In this document: in pieces, positions 34,136 to 45,639 of the stretch
How the letters are laid out: each line of letters begins with the position of its first letter
Numbering within the stretch: the first letter of the stretch is position 1
Source of the DNA: Apricaphanius iberus
Taxonomy: Eukaryota; Chordata; Actinopteri; Cyprinodontiformes; Aphaniidae
DNA: 64,000 nucleotides
Assembly (NCBI GenBank): GCA_028564705.1
Contig: JAPXFQ010001677.1
Location: 248,001 to 312,000 of the forward strand
Direction: 5' to 3'
The notes under the pieces: model-generated
Told to the model about the DNA's origin: nothing
Databases searched by the model: none
Seen by the model: the letters and a program-made list of their open reading frames with translations, nothing else
Position numbers and translations under genes: made by a program

Positions 34136-36668
34136 AACTAACACCCTCAGAGCCCCAATTTTCATTACTGTGAATTTTTTGTGGAATTTGATTAAATGTG
34201 AAAAGACTCAAGGTTGTGAAAACTTTTTAGAACACTCTGGCTGTGCAACAATTTCTCTCGAAATATCTTGAAAATGTTCCTAAATTCTTGTCGCAGTGAG
34301 TTTGACAGACCATATCAAACCACTGGGGAATGAAAATGACACAAAAATAGAGTATTGAGATTAAAAATAAACTGGGTGCTGCTTTGTGAGACGCAAAATC
34401 AGTAGTACGTTTGTGCTATGTTGACAGCTTCTATGAAGATGAAATTTCCTCACTAATTTCTGGAGTTTTGTTTTTTTCTTTAAAAAAGAAAAAGCTACCA
34501 TAATATTCAAGACTACTTTGGGAGTCATTTCAGCAAGGGCAATAAAACACACTCTGAAACGAAATAGCCGCTCATCTCCGTCTCCTCCTGGAAGGGTCTT
34601 TTACAATGCTCCCGGTTTGCTCAGCTGTCCCAGTCGGCCACAGTTGGTTTAGTTAACAATCAAACAATCTCCATTTAGGGAGTAATGTGGAACAATAAAA
34701 TGACAAACAGTTTGCCCTCATAAAGGGGCTGAGACTTAGTTTAAAAAGGCATTCAAACCTGAATGATCCAGTCTATCCATGATGTTCTGTGACACTGGAT
34801 TTGGTAACCACTGCATGGGTGGCATTTTAAAAACCAGACAAATACAGGTTCAGTCAGACCATAGTTATAATCAGCAACAGAACGGTAACAGAGACTGAAT
34901 CACTTGTTTAGTAGTAAAGTCTTTGTTTGCCCAGAACAGGTCAGGAATCACTGGCTGTTTGTCTTACAAGTCAGAATTTCATCATTTCCCATCTAATTAT
35001 GTTTGAGTTCTAAATCTTCAAAGCGAAAGAGATTTTCTAATTAGTGGGGATCGTTAACCCTAACTACTCATCTCTAAACATACGCCAATTATTGTGTTTC
35101 TCTGCTGTTAAAAACTCCAGTGCTAATATTTGTGGAGGACATTGAGTATTGATTTCAAGGAGTGTTTCTAGCATCAGAAATTCAGGGTAATTTGACAAGA
35201 ACTTATCTATACCAGCGTTCCTCATCTTCATCGGGCCAAGCTGACATGGACATTTTTTGAGGCATTTCAGGAACCAAAGAGGTTCCTGAAAAGGTTGATT
35301 GTCGTTATTTCTGCTGCTCTGGGTTCCTTTTTGGACTGATCAGTGACGCTACAGGCTGCTGAAATAGTCCTGTAATTTGCGGATGTCTTTAGGGCATTCC
35401 TTACAGGGTGGATTGTGTATGGAGACACAGCTGCTGAGAGGAGCGGGCCAAGACATTACTCCGTCAGAAATAGATCTGGTTAAATTATCCCGAAGTTGAC
35501 ATAGTGGAAACACGCACTGACAAATTGTTAGAAACTGAAACATGTTTATGCATTCGAAGTGGATTAAAAACTGAAGTCAGTAAAAATTCTACAATTTAGA
35601 GGTGTCATTAACTTAACATTGTTTTTTTCAATAAATCTGCTAAGGTTTCTAGTATGAATAAATGTTTTATGAGTTAGTTTCCGTAGGAAAAAAATGGCTC
35701 TGGAGCTCCTGTTTCAGAAGGAAGAAGCTTGTTGAAGGAGTGGGTTGGAGAAACCACAAAGATTTCATTCATGATGTGCAAATGTCTCGCCTCTGATGGG
35801 TTAACAGGAATGAGACTTTTACGCTGCATTAATCCCAAATAAGATTTAACTTAGCTTACTTCACCGAGGGTGTTCCAAAGATAAATATTAACCGTTTCTT
35901 CCTCAGCCCTTCTTTTTGGGGTTAAATAGTGCAATGCTGATATGTCATTTCCACAAATGAGACAAGGCTGGATGTGGTTATCTATGTTGTGGAGTAGCTA
36001 ATAGTTAGCTTCTACTAGCAGAGATGCGCTCTGCTAGCCACAAAAATCAACAGAGCATTGCTGTGGGAAGCAAGGTAGGAACAACCATGGATGCAAATTT
36101 TCTCATAGAAGAGACTGAGGTTTTTTGTTACTCACGATTTTTTGGAGTCTATTTCCTTTCTGCTGCTAATATAGGAAAAAGCTTCAAGAACATTTCAAAA
36201 CAGTTTTCACATGCAACTCAGGCTGACCAATCATATTTTCAAAATAACTTTTTCACTGTTTCACTGTGAACAAGACCTTTAAAGGCAACATCAAGTCAGT
36301 GATGTAAGTCATGCTTAAAAATATAACCAAATGAGTTCCAATAAACAACCCAGACTGGCGGTGTGTGGTCGAAGCGCCACAACTTCTGATAAAACAGCCC
36401 TTTGTGATCTGTTGTTCAATCTCAGCCCAAGATGAGGCCAACATTTGTTAAAGGCGCCAACTAAGACATATAAATTGATTAAATGCATTGCAACTCTCCA
36501 TATGTTCGGCCCCTGTTTTATTATGATGTGGTGAACTTTCTCATTCGGTTCCAACTCCCTAAAGGAAGTGGGGGGGGGGGAAACAAGAATTTGTTAGAGG
36601 CTCTCAGTGACTTATAATTCTTTATGAAAGAAATTTAAAACAACAACAGAAGCACTTAAAAATCTCAA
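34136..36668. other. Anonymous non-coding sequence, 2.5 kb
   Basis: At 35213 ACCAGCGTTCCTCATCTTCATCGGGCC looks like the start of a hAT element (ACCAGTGGTTCTCAA-type). A G-run lies at 36570-36579. No gene recognised. Confidence 0.45.
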
Positions 36669-37150
36669 AGGGAGCACGGTGGTGCAGCTGGTAGCACAGC
36701 TCACCTCACAGCTAGAAGGTCCTGGGTTCGATTCCTGCCGGGGACGCTGTGGGTGCTGAAGGTGTGTTTGATCCTCCATATCATCAGCACCCACACCCTG
36801 GGTGGGGTTGGCAAAAGGGCCTTTCTGTGTGGAGTTTGCATGTTCTCCCCGTGTTCCCTTGAGTAGTTAATGTGAGCTACTCCCACAAAAACATGTATCA
36901 GTTCTGGGCTATATACTGCCCCCTCCTGGCTGACCAGGCGCCTGGGGGTTGGAGAGGATCCAGCTGGAATAGTGTGATCCTTCCACACGCTACATCCAGC
37001 TGGGGAACCCCACCCCCTCGGGTGACAAAATGGGCCTGTTCACTCCTCAAGTAGGAAGGAGGCTTGAGCTCAGTGCAGGGCCCTCCTATGGTCAGCAGAG
37101 GGAAGGCAATGCCCAGGACTGTACTTAGGTAGGAACACTGGGGTGATAAT
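36669..37150 (+). repeat. Composite tRNA-headed repeat, forward copy
   Basis: The head (36671-36760) is tRNA-like with a pol III promoter and GGTCCTGGGTTCGATTCC. The body follows: CAGCACCCACACCCTGGGTGGGGTT, CTTTCTGTGTGGAGTTTGCATGTTCTCCCC, TGTATCAGTTCTGGGC, ATCCAGCTGGGGAACCCC, GGGCCTGTTCACTCCTC and GCAATGCCCAGGA. It ends before an AT-rich stretch near 37150. At about 480 bp it is longer than a typical SINE; the body after the head is shared with the reverse copy at 33836-34135. No coding function is supported for the overlapping frames of 60 to 95 codons. Confidence 0.75.
36680..36734 (+). promoter_or_regulatory. Internal pol III promoter (A and B boxes) of the tRNA-headed repeat
   Basis: TGGTGCAGCTGG (36680-36691) fits the A-box consensus TRGYNNARNNGG at every position. 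GTTCGATTC (36726-36734) fits the B-box consensus GWTCRANNC fully. The boxes start 46 bp apart, within the range that TFIIIC accepts. Whether it is transcribed cannot be told from the sequence. Confidence 0.7.
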
Positions 37151-37227
37151 AATGGGGAAAAAATCATGGGATAAGAAAATATTTAAAAAAATCTCAAAGG
37201 ACTCTTTTTGTAACAAAAAGTTTAAAA

Positions 37228-37406
37228 CTCGGGGGCCCAAGTTCAGTCCTCTTAGTCTAATGAGTAGGTCATTGCGAGGCCTCTTCAGAGATGAATGATA
37301 CCGATGAGGGGAATCAGACGTTTAATCCAGGTGTGTTGGAGAAAGGATGCATCTAAACATTGCAGGACAGTAACGCTCAATGACCGGGGATGGCCACCTC
37401 TGGTTT
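37228..37406. mobile_element. hAT-type MITE (food-for-thought: GGTGGCC ends)
   Basis: The middle and right parts (CATTGCGAGGCCTCTTCAG, AATCCAGGTGTGTTGGAG, ATTGCAGGACAGTAACGCTC, GGGGATGGCCACCTCTGG) match a very common teleost hAT MITE that ends in AGAGTTGGCCACCCCTG. The left end (CTCGGGGGCCCAAGTTCAGTCC) is degraded. No coding capacity. Confidence 0.6.
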
Positions 37407-37727
37407 AATGTATACTGTATAACATTTGCAGCTGCATAACAGTTATGATTTCCCACCCTTTTGCTTTTTTCATTGAATAATAAAAAAAAAAGTCAGACAA
37501 GATTTTAGAGAACTGAGATTTTTCTACCATCACTATAAACTCCTATGTTTTTAGGTGAAGCGAAAGGAGCCCCATAGTTAGGCAGACGTGTTTTTTAAAA
37601 GTAGCCTACAGTTAGGAAGCTTAGAAATTAAAGTGGCATGTGAGCTAGCTAACCAGGCAGATAGGCTGGGTAATTAACCAGTTCATATTAGTTTGTTTCC
37701 AAACATCAAAACATGTCCTATTGCAAT
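37407..37727. other. Anonymous non-coding sequence
   Basis: Nothing recognised. Confidence 0.4.
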
Positions 37728-37790
37728 CCGTCCATCCATCCATCCATCCTGACTATTGCAGGGCAGAGCAATAGACTGGCATGTCCTGTT
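37728..37790 (-). repeat. ATGG-type tandem with possible retroelement tail
   Basis: Plus-strand (TCCA)n at 37731-37747 is followed by TCCTGACTATTGCAGGGCAG. Read on the minus strand a short segment ends in GGATGGATGGATGG, an RTE-like tail. Too little upstream sequence remains to classify it. Confidence 0.35.
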
Positions 37791-37957
37791 TGTTGAGTTT
37801 AATTCCCTTTACTTTCTTTTAGGATCGAAAAACGGGGAAATTCTCTTGTTTCCAAACAATCTAGATAGGATCATAATCAGTTGGTCAACCTTGAACACCT
37901 GAGGACTTGGCACCAATTCAGGCATAAATCCCAATGGGATTTTCTAACCCCCACAGC
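37791..37957. other. Spacer
   Basis: Nothing recognised. Confidence 0.4.
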
Positions 37958-38110
37958 TTATCTCGTTGATTCAGAAAAAACAGAGCTTTTTACTTTATTT
38001 TGGGGGGTAGAAATGATCTTGTACACTGATAAAAAAAAAAACCTTTTTTAGATATTTTTTGTTTTGTAAAAATGAATGAAATATGCTTCCGTATGATATT
38101 TCAAAAGCAT
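37958..38110. repeat. Unclassified repeat, partner of 10640-10735
   Basis: It shares TTATCTCGTTGATTCAGAAAAAACAG and the ATGCTTCCGTA motif with the block at 10640. It has a longer AT-rich middle. Class unknown. Confidence 0.4.
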
Positions 38111-39780
38111 TTTTACAAGAAAAGATTTGAGTACATCTATGAAAGACATAACTTAAAAAAAAATGTTCTTAAGTTTTCTAGACTAACTGTGGATGAAGCA
38201 GAATTTCTTTCCTGATTTTTTGTTAAATGTTAAACATTAAGCATAATACTCAATACATTGATGTAGCAGCAGCAATGTAATATTGGATTCCTTTCCATTT
38301 CAAATAACAGCATTCAGATTGTTGTAGATATTTTTATTTCAAAGTTTCCATTACATAAGCACATAATGTTCCCAATATGTGTCTTTTCTTCTCAATGTTA
38401 TATCGTGAGAATTTGATCCCAGCCCATGCCCAGTGGGTACAAAACATGGATCATAAATAAATAAATAAATGAAGGAAGCAGCTGAGAAGCTGAAGCTTAA
38501 GTTTTTTGGGGGTTTTGACACAGAAAGCTCTTCTAAGGCAGACCTTAAAAGTAAACATCTAAAGCAGAATTTGAATCAGAATAACTATCTACCACAAGCA
38601 GGACTAAAGAGTAAAAATTATGTTTGTAGAGGCGCTCTGATCCACAGAAAAAAATAATACAGCAGTTTGAACTGACCATCTTCTGGACTTTACGCTTCCT
38701 ATAGAAGAGCAAAGCACATGGTGCTTTAGAGAACTTGAGACTGATTAAAATCAGCTCATAGCTTAGATTTTATTTTAGTCTGCCTCCCTCTCCATGAATC
38801 AAAGTTTAAAGCCGAACCATTCACAGGCTTAAATCCAGACCAAACTGGTCCACATAACAACAAACAGATCAGAACCCATGCAAGAGTGGAGGATTCCTAG
38901 CTTCAGCAAGATTACAGAGTAATATACCATCGCTTTATATTCCACAGGACTACAACGTTAAGATTAGTGTCATATGAGCTTCATCGCTGTCTGCATCTTC
39001 TCTACAAAGCAGAAAGAAGTTTTCTCTGTTTGAACAGGATGTTTGTCACAACATGGCCTCATTCTGCTCATAAGCTGAGTCTCCATCAGTCACTGGTCCC
39101 CACCATGAAAACACACTTTGGGTTTCACAGAGGATGTTTCTTCACATCTTGCTTACCTACCAGCAGGGTGGCTGCAATCAAAGCTTTCCAGTGGGTTGAA
39201 GGCAGCCATCAGCAGGCATTCTTCTCCGAATACGAAGCCATTGCACACTGGAGTCTAATCTTCCCGTCAAGTCAGTGTAAGATGGAGCAAAGTACTTTTT
39301 TATGAGACTAAAGTTTACTGTCAAGTTCAGAGCAGCTCTCTTTCTACTTCAAGTTTTCATAATCTAATTATGCATGTAAAATATCAAGTTTGTATACTTC
39401 ATATTTACAATGACACAATTACACATATGAAATGAGTGGTTAGTGTGGGTGGAATGAATTTGCATTCTAGCTCCAACATAAGAAGAAGAGAATCTAGTTT
39501 CAACACGAAAGGGAGAAGTTTGGCTCAAACAAAATTGTCCCTTTGTGACCCCCCTAGCCTCCTTGTCCGTGAAGCTGGAAATGGATCACATTGGAAAGAA
39601 ACTGCCGCATCCAGTCCCTTCCTTGGCTGCTGAAGGAAAGAATGCAAGTTCTGGGAGAAACTCATTCCATAGAAAACAAATTATTGATTAATTAGGTGAA
39701 TCGTAAGCCATAGATGAAACAAACCCCACCACAATTCCCCTTGAAGCCTGTCAAAAGCTTTCTAAATTGCAAATCGCCAT

Positions 39781-39783
<3 letters not shown>
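38111..39783. other. Anonymous non-coding sequence, 1.7 kb
   Basis: A short (AAAT)n tract occurs near 38455-38471. The 112-codon plus frame at 38967-39305 has no recognisable domain. Confidence 0.5.

Positions 39784-39846
<63 letters not shown>
39784..39846 (+). repeat. (AG)n microsatellite, about 31 units, uninterrupted
   Basis: A 63-bp pure AG/GA dinucleotide tract, then a single AA interruption and AGAGAGACACACG. The low-complexity Ser/Leu frame on the minus strand is an artefact of the tract. Confidence 0.97.
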
Positions 39847-39854
<8 letters not shown>

Positions 39855-40017
39855 CACACGAACCCCCCCAAGATCAGCTGGATCTGAACCAGCCGGAACC
39901 CGCATTCACCCACTGCAACAAAACTATGCGGGTGAGATGCTGAGCTGGAGTGCTGCAAAAAGTGTTTCAGCGAAGGAGCTGATCACTGTTTAGCCAAGCT
40001 GGAGAGGATGAAGCCTT
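39847..40017. other. Spacer
   Basis: Nothing recognised. Confidence 0.4.
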
Positions 40018-40695
40018 ATGCTGCATTCAGACCGCAGGCTTTGTCAGCACCAGCAACTTCAAGATTACATGTTAAGTCTGCGGCCGTTGGAGGAACGTCA
40101 CGGTCTCTGCGGCACTTTGTGAGCTTTTTCTCGTATTTTGAATGTAGCGGGAGCAGGAAAAACCTACATTTTAAGTCTAGAAAACGCATATTTAAAAAAT
40201 CATGAACAACACTTACCGAAGTCAGATGGAAAGGCGCTCCTAAGAAGGGACTGAGAAGCTGTAGTTGGTGTCCTGGTAGGAGATTCGAGCTCTGATGTGG
40301 CCTAGGACGTTGTAAAATTTGCCGCGGGACAGACTGAAGTACCGCTGAAAGCGAACCTCATCCATACGTACAGATGTGGACAAAATTATTATTACTTTTT
40401 TTCAGATTAAAGTTATTTCTGTGACCATTATGAGTTTTTCTTTTATTTAATGAAGGGTACCAACAATTTTGTCCACGTCTGTAGCTCCTGGAGCAAATGG
40501 TTAAACTCCCCAAACTCAGAACGCATCCGTAGAATAGGGTGTATCCACAAACGGCGCTGATGTTGCCGAAGTCGACGTTGTCTAGCTTTATTTAGCAAAT
40601 AAAGCCAGGGCACTCTCTCAATACTATCCACCATAGTTCAGAATATCCGACAACAGAAGAAGCCCCGCCCATGCGCTCTTTTTTTCTCAGAAGAT
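40018..40695 (-). pseudogene. PIF/Harbinger remnant with transposase exon, split by a MITE
   Basis: On the minus strand, from an ATG at 40634, the sequence encodes the N-terminus of a Harbinger transposase: MVDSIERVPWLYLLNKARQR, WIHPILRMRSEFGEF and NHLLQEL. The reading is cut at 40482 by a 111-bp TA-flanked MITE and resumes at 40370 with MDEVRFQRYFSLSRGKFYN. It continues to an in-frame TAG, a TGA and a splice-donor-like CGGTAAGT near 40215-40225. ATGCTGCATTCAGACCGC at 40018 looks like one terminal repeat (compare ATGCTGCGTTCACACAGC at 53323). No DDE catalytic region remains: this is an internally deleted copy with two stops. A related, more decayed copy lies at 53323-53690. Confidence 0.8.
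40371..40481. mobile_element. 111-bp Tc1/mariner-type MITE nested in the Harbinger exon
   Basis: Left end CAGATGTGGACAAAATTATT, right end (reverse complement) CAGACGTGGACAAAATTGTT; TA flanks both sides (40369-40370 and 40482-40483). Only small differences separate the ends. The interior (AAAGTTATTTCTGTGACCATTATGAGTTTTTC) matches the widespread Tc1-type repeat that begins CAGACGTGGACAAAATTGTTGG. No coding capacity. Confidence 0.9.
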
Positions 40696-41799
40696 TTTAC
40701 TATTTAAAAAAAGTCCAATCAAGTCTCCAGTCAGTTTTATACTTTCAACTTTTTCAAGTTATAGAACATAACAAAATAAAATCAATTTAAGGAATTGAAC
40801 GGAAAGATTTCTGGACAAGAGGTTCTTTGTTTAATGCTTATCAAAGAAAAAAAAAGTCATGTTGTCATTTGTATTCATTTCCCTTGATTAAAGTTTACTG
40901 AAAATGTTCTGAACCTTGATTTTTGAGTTATGTTACAGTCCTAGATCGCCCAACAGATCCTATGTGCTCACAGAGACTTCCTGTATCAAATCATCAGGGC
41001 TTCCAAGATATTCAGAACCCTTGAGTACCACTTAGATAAATAAAGTCACTTTTTCTTTTTTAATAAATTAAACCAATCTTTCCTGTAACATACTGATGTA
41101 AACTTAACTTGATATAAAGTTTTATTTCACACACAAGAGCTCCCAAGATTTGAACTCTCCTCTTTTGCACTGTAAAACTGTATGCCGTAATAACGGCAGG
41201 TCATCCATTTAGTGGCCTGCAGTGAGCAGCTCTTTTTACAGTGAGTCAATATCTGTGATCCAGCTGCTCTACCACTTACCCACTCCATCTCCTTTCTTAC
41301 CTCCCAACGCCCTCAGTTGCCCTCACACTGGTAGTCAAAATAGATAAGTCTGCTTAAATGGACGTGGAGCTTTAGGACGGCTCTCTGTGTTACACAAAGG
41401 GTTTCTGGAGTGCTGCCATTTCTCATTTGCTGCCTCTATGTGACAGTAATGAGATGAGGTCAGAAAGGATCTCATCGGGTTCCCTATTGGAGAACCAAGA
41501 ATATGAAGCTCATGATGACCTGGGTTGGCTGTTGTAGCACGAAAAGCATTACGTTTATAAGGCTCTGATCAAAATCTGAAGAAGAGGATGAGGATATGCT
41601 TCACAGCCGTCATCTGGACAACAGCAGAACCAGTACAAAAAGCTGCAGGAGTAAAGAAAATGGCTGAGCTTTACAGATAAGCAATCCTTTTAGTTACAGA
41701 AAAGACAACAAAGATAGACTCAAGCAACATTTGGGCTTCTTTGTGATCAGCAGTTGCATAATTCAGTGGAGAATTTATGTTATATACATGTCATCTTAT
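40696..41799. other. Anonymous non-coding sequence
   Basis: Nothing recognised. Confidence 0.5.
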
Positions 41800-43080
41800 A
41801 AATCAGGGAAGTGTCAAATGAATTTGAGTCCAGCTTGCTGCATCCATACTTCCCATGCAACTGTATCTGTAAAGATTTCTACAGCTCCTCCAGAGTCACC
41901 ATGGTCCTCTTGGCTGCTTCCCAGATATTTTCTCTTCTTGTTCAGCCCATGTTCGTACAATTTCCAATCCTTGAGACACATGGCGATAATATTTATCATG
42001 GATGTAACAGGTTTGGTTCTACAGTGTTGCATGCAGCCAAAGGGCAGTGACAAGAAACCACACAGGAACCGATTTTACTTACAAAGATTCCAAGCTCACC
42101 CAAGAAATCTCGTAAAACCTCACAAGATAAAATTTGACTAGTAAAGTCAATGTGATAAATAAACATAGTGGCCAAGGAGGAGGCCTTGGCAACAGTTTTT
42201 GGACACAAAAGAAAAGGCGTTGGATAATAGAGTGGAGGTGGCGATGAACAGAGGTGCTACATGGACATGCGTTATCATCTTTTTTCAATCAGGAAGATCG
42301 TTACACACTTTGCTCTGATTAAACTCCTTTTTTATGTGTGTATGGACTGTAACCAAGTGAGCCGAAATAATAACAGACGCTTACGAGGTGTATGGCTTGC
42401 CGTCACCCCGCTTTCTGATTGGCTACACGTCACATTCAACAGGGTTGATCCCCATTTGCTCTCGCAACAAACCACACACGCCGCAATGTCGGGACAAGAC
42501 AATCCAACACGTTAAATATTGACGATTTATAGACAGAGCGGTCACAACGATCTTCAGATCAGATCGGAGCGCTTTGAACACACCACACATGGCAGGAATA
42601 TCTGTCAGGGGATTGTTGGAAGGGGAGGATCAGTCCTGAAATCGGCGTAAAAATCTATATTTTAGATGGACGTCCATGTCCTGGTAGGTCAGCAGGTGGT
42701 CCATCCTCTCTCCATGTCCAGATGATGGATGGAACAGAATGTTTTTGTAGAACCTAACCCTGCTTTGAACTCAAGCACAGCGTTCTCCCTGACCTGTGTG
42801 CTGGGTTCCTTGGTCTCCCAGATGCTGGATGTTCTCTAACAAGCCTCTGAGTTCAAAAACAAAGCAGATGGTTTCATATCCAGATTAAAATATGCGCAGC
42901 ATGACACTGGTTACTAAAGGCGGAACTTCTGCAGTTAACTGAACTGGTTGGAGTCGATTATATTTAAGGTGTAACAGAGTAGAGGAAATCCTCTCCAGTT
43001 TATCATTTTTTCTTCTACTTCAAAATTTAAATGACTTTTGTGGGTCTGTTATGTAAAATCCTAGTCAAAAACAATGAAGT
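41800..43080 (-). pseudogene. Tc1-family transposon relic, interrupted
   Basis: Plus-strand blocks match the reverse complement of a Tc1-type transposase and its end. 41875-41955 carries CAGCTCCTCCAGAGTCACCATGGTCCTCTTGGCTGCTTCCCAGAT. After a gap of about 700 bp, 42660-43080 resumes with AGATGGACGTCCATGTCCTGGTAGG, AGATGATGGATGGAACAG, AACCTAACCCTGCTTTGAAC, TTCTCCCTGACCTGTG, AGATGCTGGATGTTCTCTAAC and the end sequence TGTGGGTCTGTTATGTAAAATCC. In intact copies these blocks are nearly contiguous, so 41957-42655 is probably an insertion. Frames are broken throughout; no catalytic motif is readable. The 136- and 70-79-codon frames over this region are by-products. Confidence 0.65.
41957..42655. repeat. 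Putative insertion splitting the Tc1 relic
   Basis: It separates two adjacent parts of the Tc1 relic. It contains CCGTCACCCCGCTTTCTGATTGGCTACACG and CTGAAATCGGCGTAAAAATC, reminiscent of a hAT-type fish repeat and of 2225-2480. I could not find a target duplication, so the boundaries are approximate. Confidence 0.35.
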
Positions 43081-43337
43081 TTCCAGGAGTTTGCTCAAGG
43101 ACTACAAATAGTAAATTGTTTGTAGATTTCTATTCAAGTGATTATATCTGAAGAGCCAAACGAAGACATGACTTGGCAGAAACCTCAAAGTCAGCATTTT
43201 TCTTCCGCTGGTAGTGAAGTCCTTGTAGTGTGTTGAGGTGGATCAGCTCCTGCCACTGGGTAACTCTGTTAGGCCAATTAGAGGTCTGCGCCTGCAGCTG
43301 GTGAGCGCATAGCTGTCGGTCATGCTCACTGAGGCCG
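43081..43337. other. Anonymous non-coding sequence
   Basis: Nothing recognised. Confidence 0.4.
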
Positions 43338-43940
43338 ATGCTGAATTCGCTGACAGACGATACACAACAAGACAAACAATTCTCTCTCACTCTGTGTGTC
43401 TACACCCTGAATCTCCAATTTGTCATTTCCATCATGCTGCGCCCGCTTCCTTTCATCGGGTTTTATTCCCAAAAGGCCATCAACCAACTCATGCCTGTTT
43501 TTCATCCTCAGTCTCCCAGCTTGTCTCCTGATATCCCTTCTCCTCCTCCAGCAAGATCTGTGGCTATCCTTTTTTACTTGGAATTGAATAAAGCGAGTCT
43601 GCAATCTAATGATTTGTACAATGCTGCAACACCGTTTGATGTAAGACACTTCGGCTTAAAACTTAATGATTCATTACTTTGTTCTGTAACTGAAAAATGC
43701 GATCACAAAGATCAAAGATGTTTCTTATCCTATTTTTTTCATAAATTCTTGTACCTTATCAGATCTGAATGTGGTTTCTTGTTGTCTCCAGAAGGTCAGG
43801 CGGTGTCATTTTCAGAAGACTCACTTTGCTCATCCTCTGTGCATTCTCCAGTCAGGACACTAACACCTGTGCCTTTTTGTGAACTACAGCAAGTCACACA
43901 TTCTTTCTGCCATCTCTCCACACAGACAGAGAGAGAATAA
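43338..43940 (+). other. Unrecognised 200-codon open frame
   Basis: The longest open frame outside the transposase. It starts MLNSLTDDTQQDKQFSLTLC and ends with FCHLSTQTERE and a TAA. It is rich in Ser, Leu and Phe with a Pro patch (PSLSPDIPSPPPARS, about residues 60-74). No domain, signal peptide, convincing membrane segment or repeat relation was recognised. The stretch has a chance-like composition, and overlapping minus-strand frames are also long, which suggests a local shortage of stop codons. It may be chance, an old exon or a decayed element; I do not call it a gene. Confidence 0.2.
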
Positions 43941-45639
43941 CACCGAACAATGAAGCTGCAGCCAGAGGAAGGAAATATTTGGCACATTGTGGAGCTCAAG
44001 ACACCTCCGCACATTTTCCTGGGAACAATGAAGCCTTGAGGGTAAGAGGGGTGGAAGATGAGCGGGAGACATTCCCCTCCTCCTCATGCCTCTTGTGAGT
44101 TTAAGATATTTTAAGGTATATTGCAGTCATAATGTGCAAGACGCAAGAAAACTATATTCCTTACAAACGGCGGTGAATGCAAACGTTTGGTGGACTGGAC
44201 TTAATTAGTTAAATTATTCTCCTCAGCGTTTTCCTGTTGGCAGCAAATACAGATATAGTATCTAACTGATGCCAAACTCCTAATTCCACTGCTGATTTTA
44301 AATTAGGATATTATTAGTCAGAATTAAATAAAAAATCATTTAACACTGACAGCTTAGTTTTTAAGTGTTAATATCCTTCCCATACTCTCCATCGGTTTGA
44401 AAAATGATAGCTCTAAAGCCTGTAATAAATAAATAAATAGATTCTTGTGGGAGTGGTCTCAATTTTAATAACATATAAAAAAGAAATACAAACAATATGT
44501 TAGCAATGTTTCATTTAAATTACCGAAAACCTCTTTTTTTAATGCGCCGTTACACACTTTTATAATCAGTAGCTCTTCCTTGGTGTGTAACATGTTGGGG
44601 ACACCTGAACACTGTCCCAGGGTCTAGGTGAATCTTTTCTGACATTTTTGTGCGTATGTCCGAGTGGTTGGGTGGCAAAAAAAAAATAACGGGCTACAGT
44701 ATTAACACATGTCAAACACTTCCAAAAGAGTTAGTGGGCAAAATCCCTGATATATAGGCAATTTATTGTCTGAAGAGAGGAAGAAATTTAGAGAGTAGCT
44801 TAAAATCAAAGTTATTAAAAGCTACATTGCTTCGATTTGCCGGTGTCCTGGCCACAACTCTGCTGGGGAGACATTTATTCTTATTTATTAGAAAGCCCTC
44901 GACCTTTCACCCATGAAAAATTAAAGGCTTTCAAAAGTATAGAAGTCTACGATTTAGCAGTCTTGAGACAACACTAATTTCCAGAATTTAGATGTCTGGA
45001 ACTGCACCTGAATAAAAAAATACATTTAACAGTTTGAAAAATGTATTTTCCACTTATAATAACATTAATTTCTGTCAAAGTATGTGTCAGGCAGTCCTGT
45101 TTGTGAAAAGGCCAGAAAATTGTTGTTGTACAGCACACTTTCAACAACAAGCCAATTCAATGTGACATGTTCAGCAGAACTCTCATGCTGAGAAGAGGAC
45201 GTTTGCACGAACATTGAAAGCAAACGTGGAACAGACAAGACATTACATTATTATTTCTCATCATAGAAAACAAATGAAGAAATAGACATGATGCCGCTTT
45301 TAAGTTAAAGGTAGTCGATCAGGCTTTTAAAGAAGAAAATAGGGCGGCTTTATGTACCCTTGGCAGCAATGAATCAATGGTGAGACGTTGGAGACACCAG
45401 CATGAAGAACTGTTGCAATGCAAAAAGAGAAAAAAAGCTTTCAGAGGTAATAAAAAAATAAAGCATATGGCCTGAACTTGAAGTGTTTCTTGAAGTTTGA
45501 CTAAACACACAAACAGAGGATGGCCGACGTGTTTCCACCGTTCTGAAATGTTAATAAAATCAAAGCTTCCCCAAACACCAATCCCTTTCCCGACAATCAC
45601 CACTGCACAAATCCTTAAATATGTTAATTACACTTTAAA
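43941..45639. other. Anonymous non-coding sequence, 1.7 kb
   Basis: Nothing recognised. Confidence 0.5.

Noticed and set aside
36680..36750. Functional tRNA gene
   Set aside because: A and B boxes are present, but no acceptor stem pairs with the 3' side, and the unit continues into a repeat body. It is a tRNA-like repeat head.
39692..39958. 88-codon Ser/Leu repeat protein on the minus strand
   Set aside because: Produced by the (AG)n microsatellite.
41731..42141. 136-codon plus frame as a gene
   Set aside because: It overlaps the antisense side of a Tc1 relic and its putative insertion, so it is a by-product.
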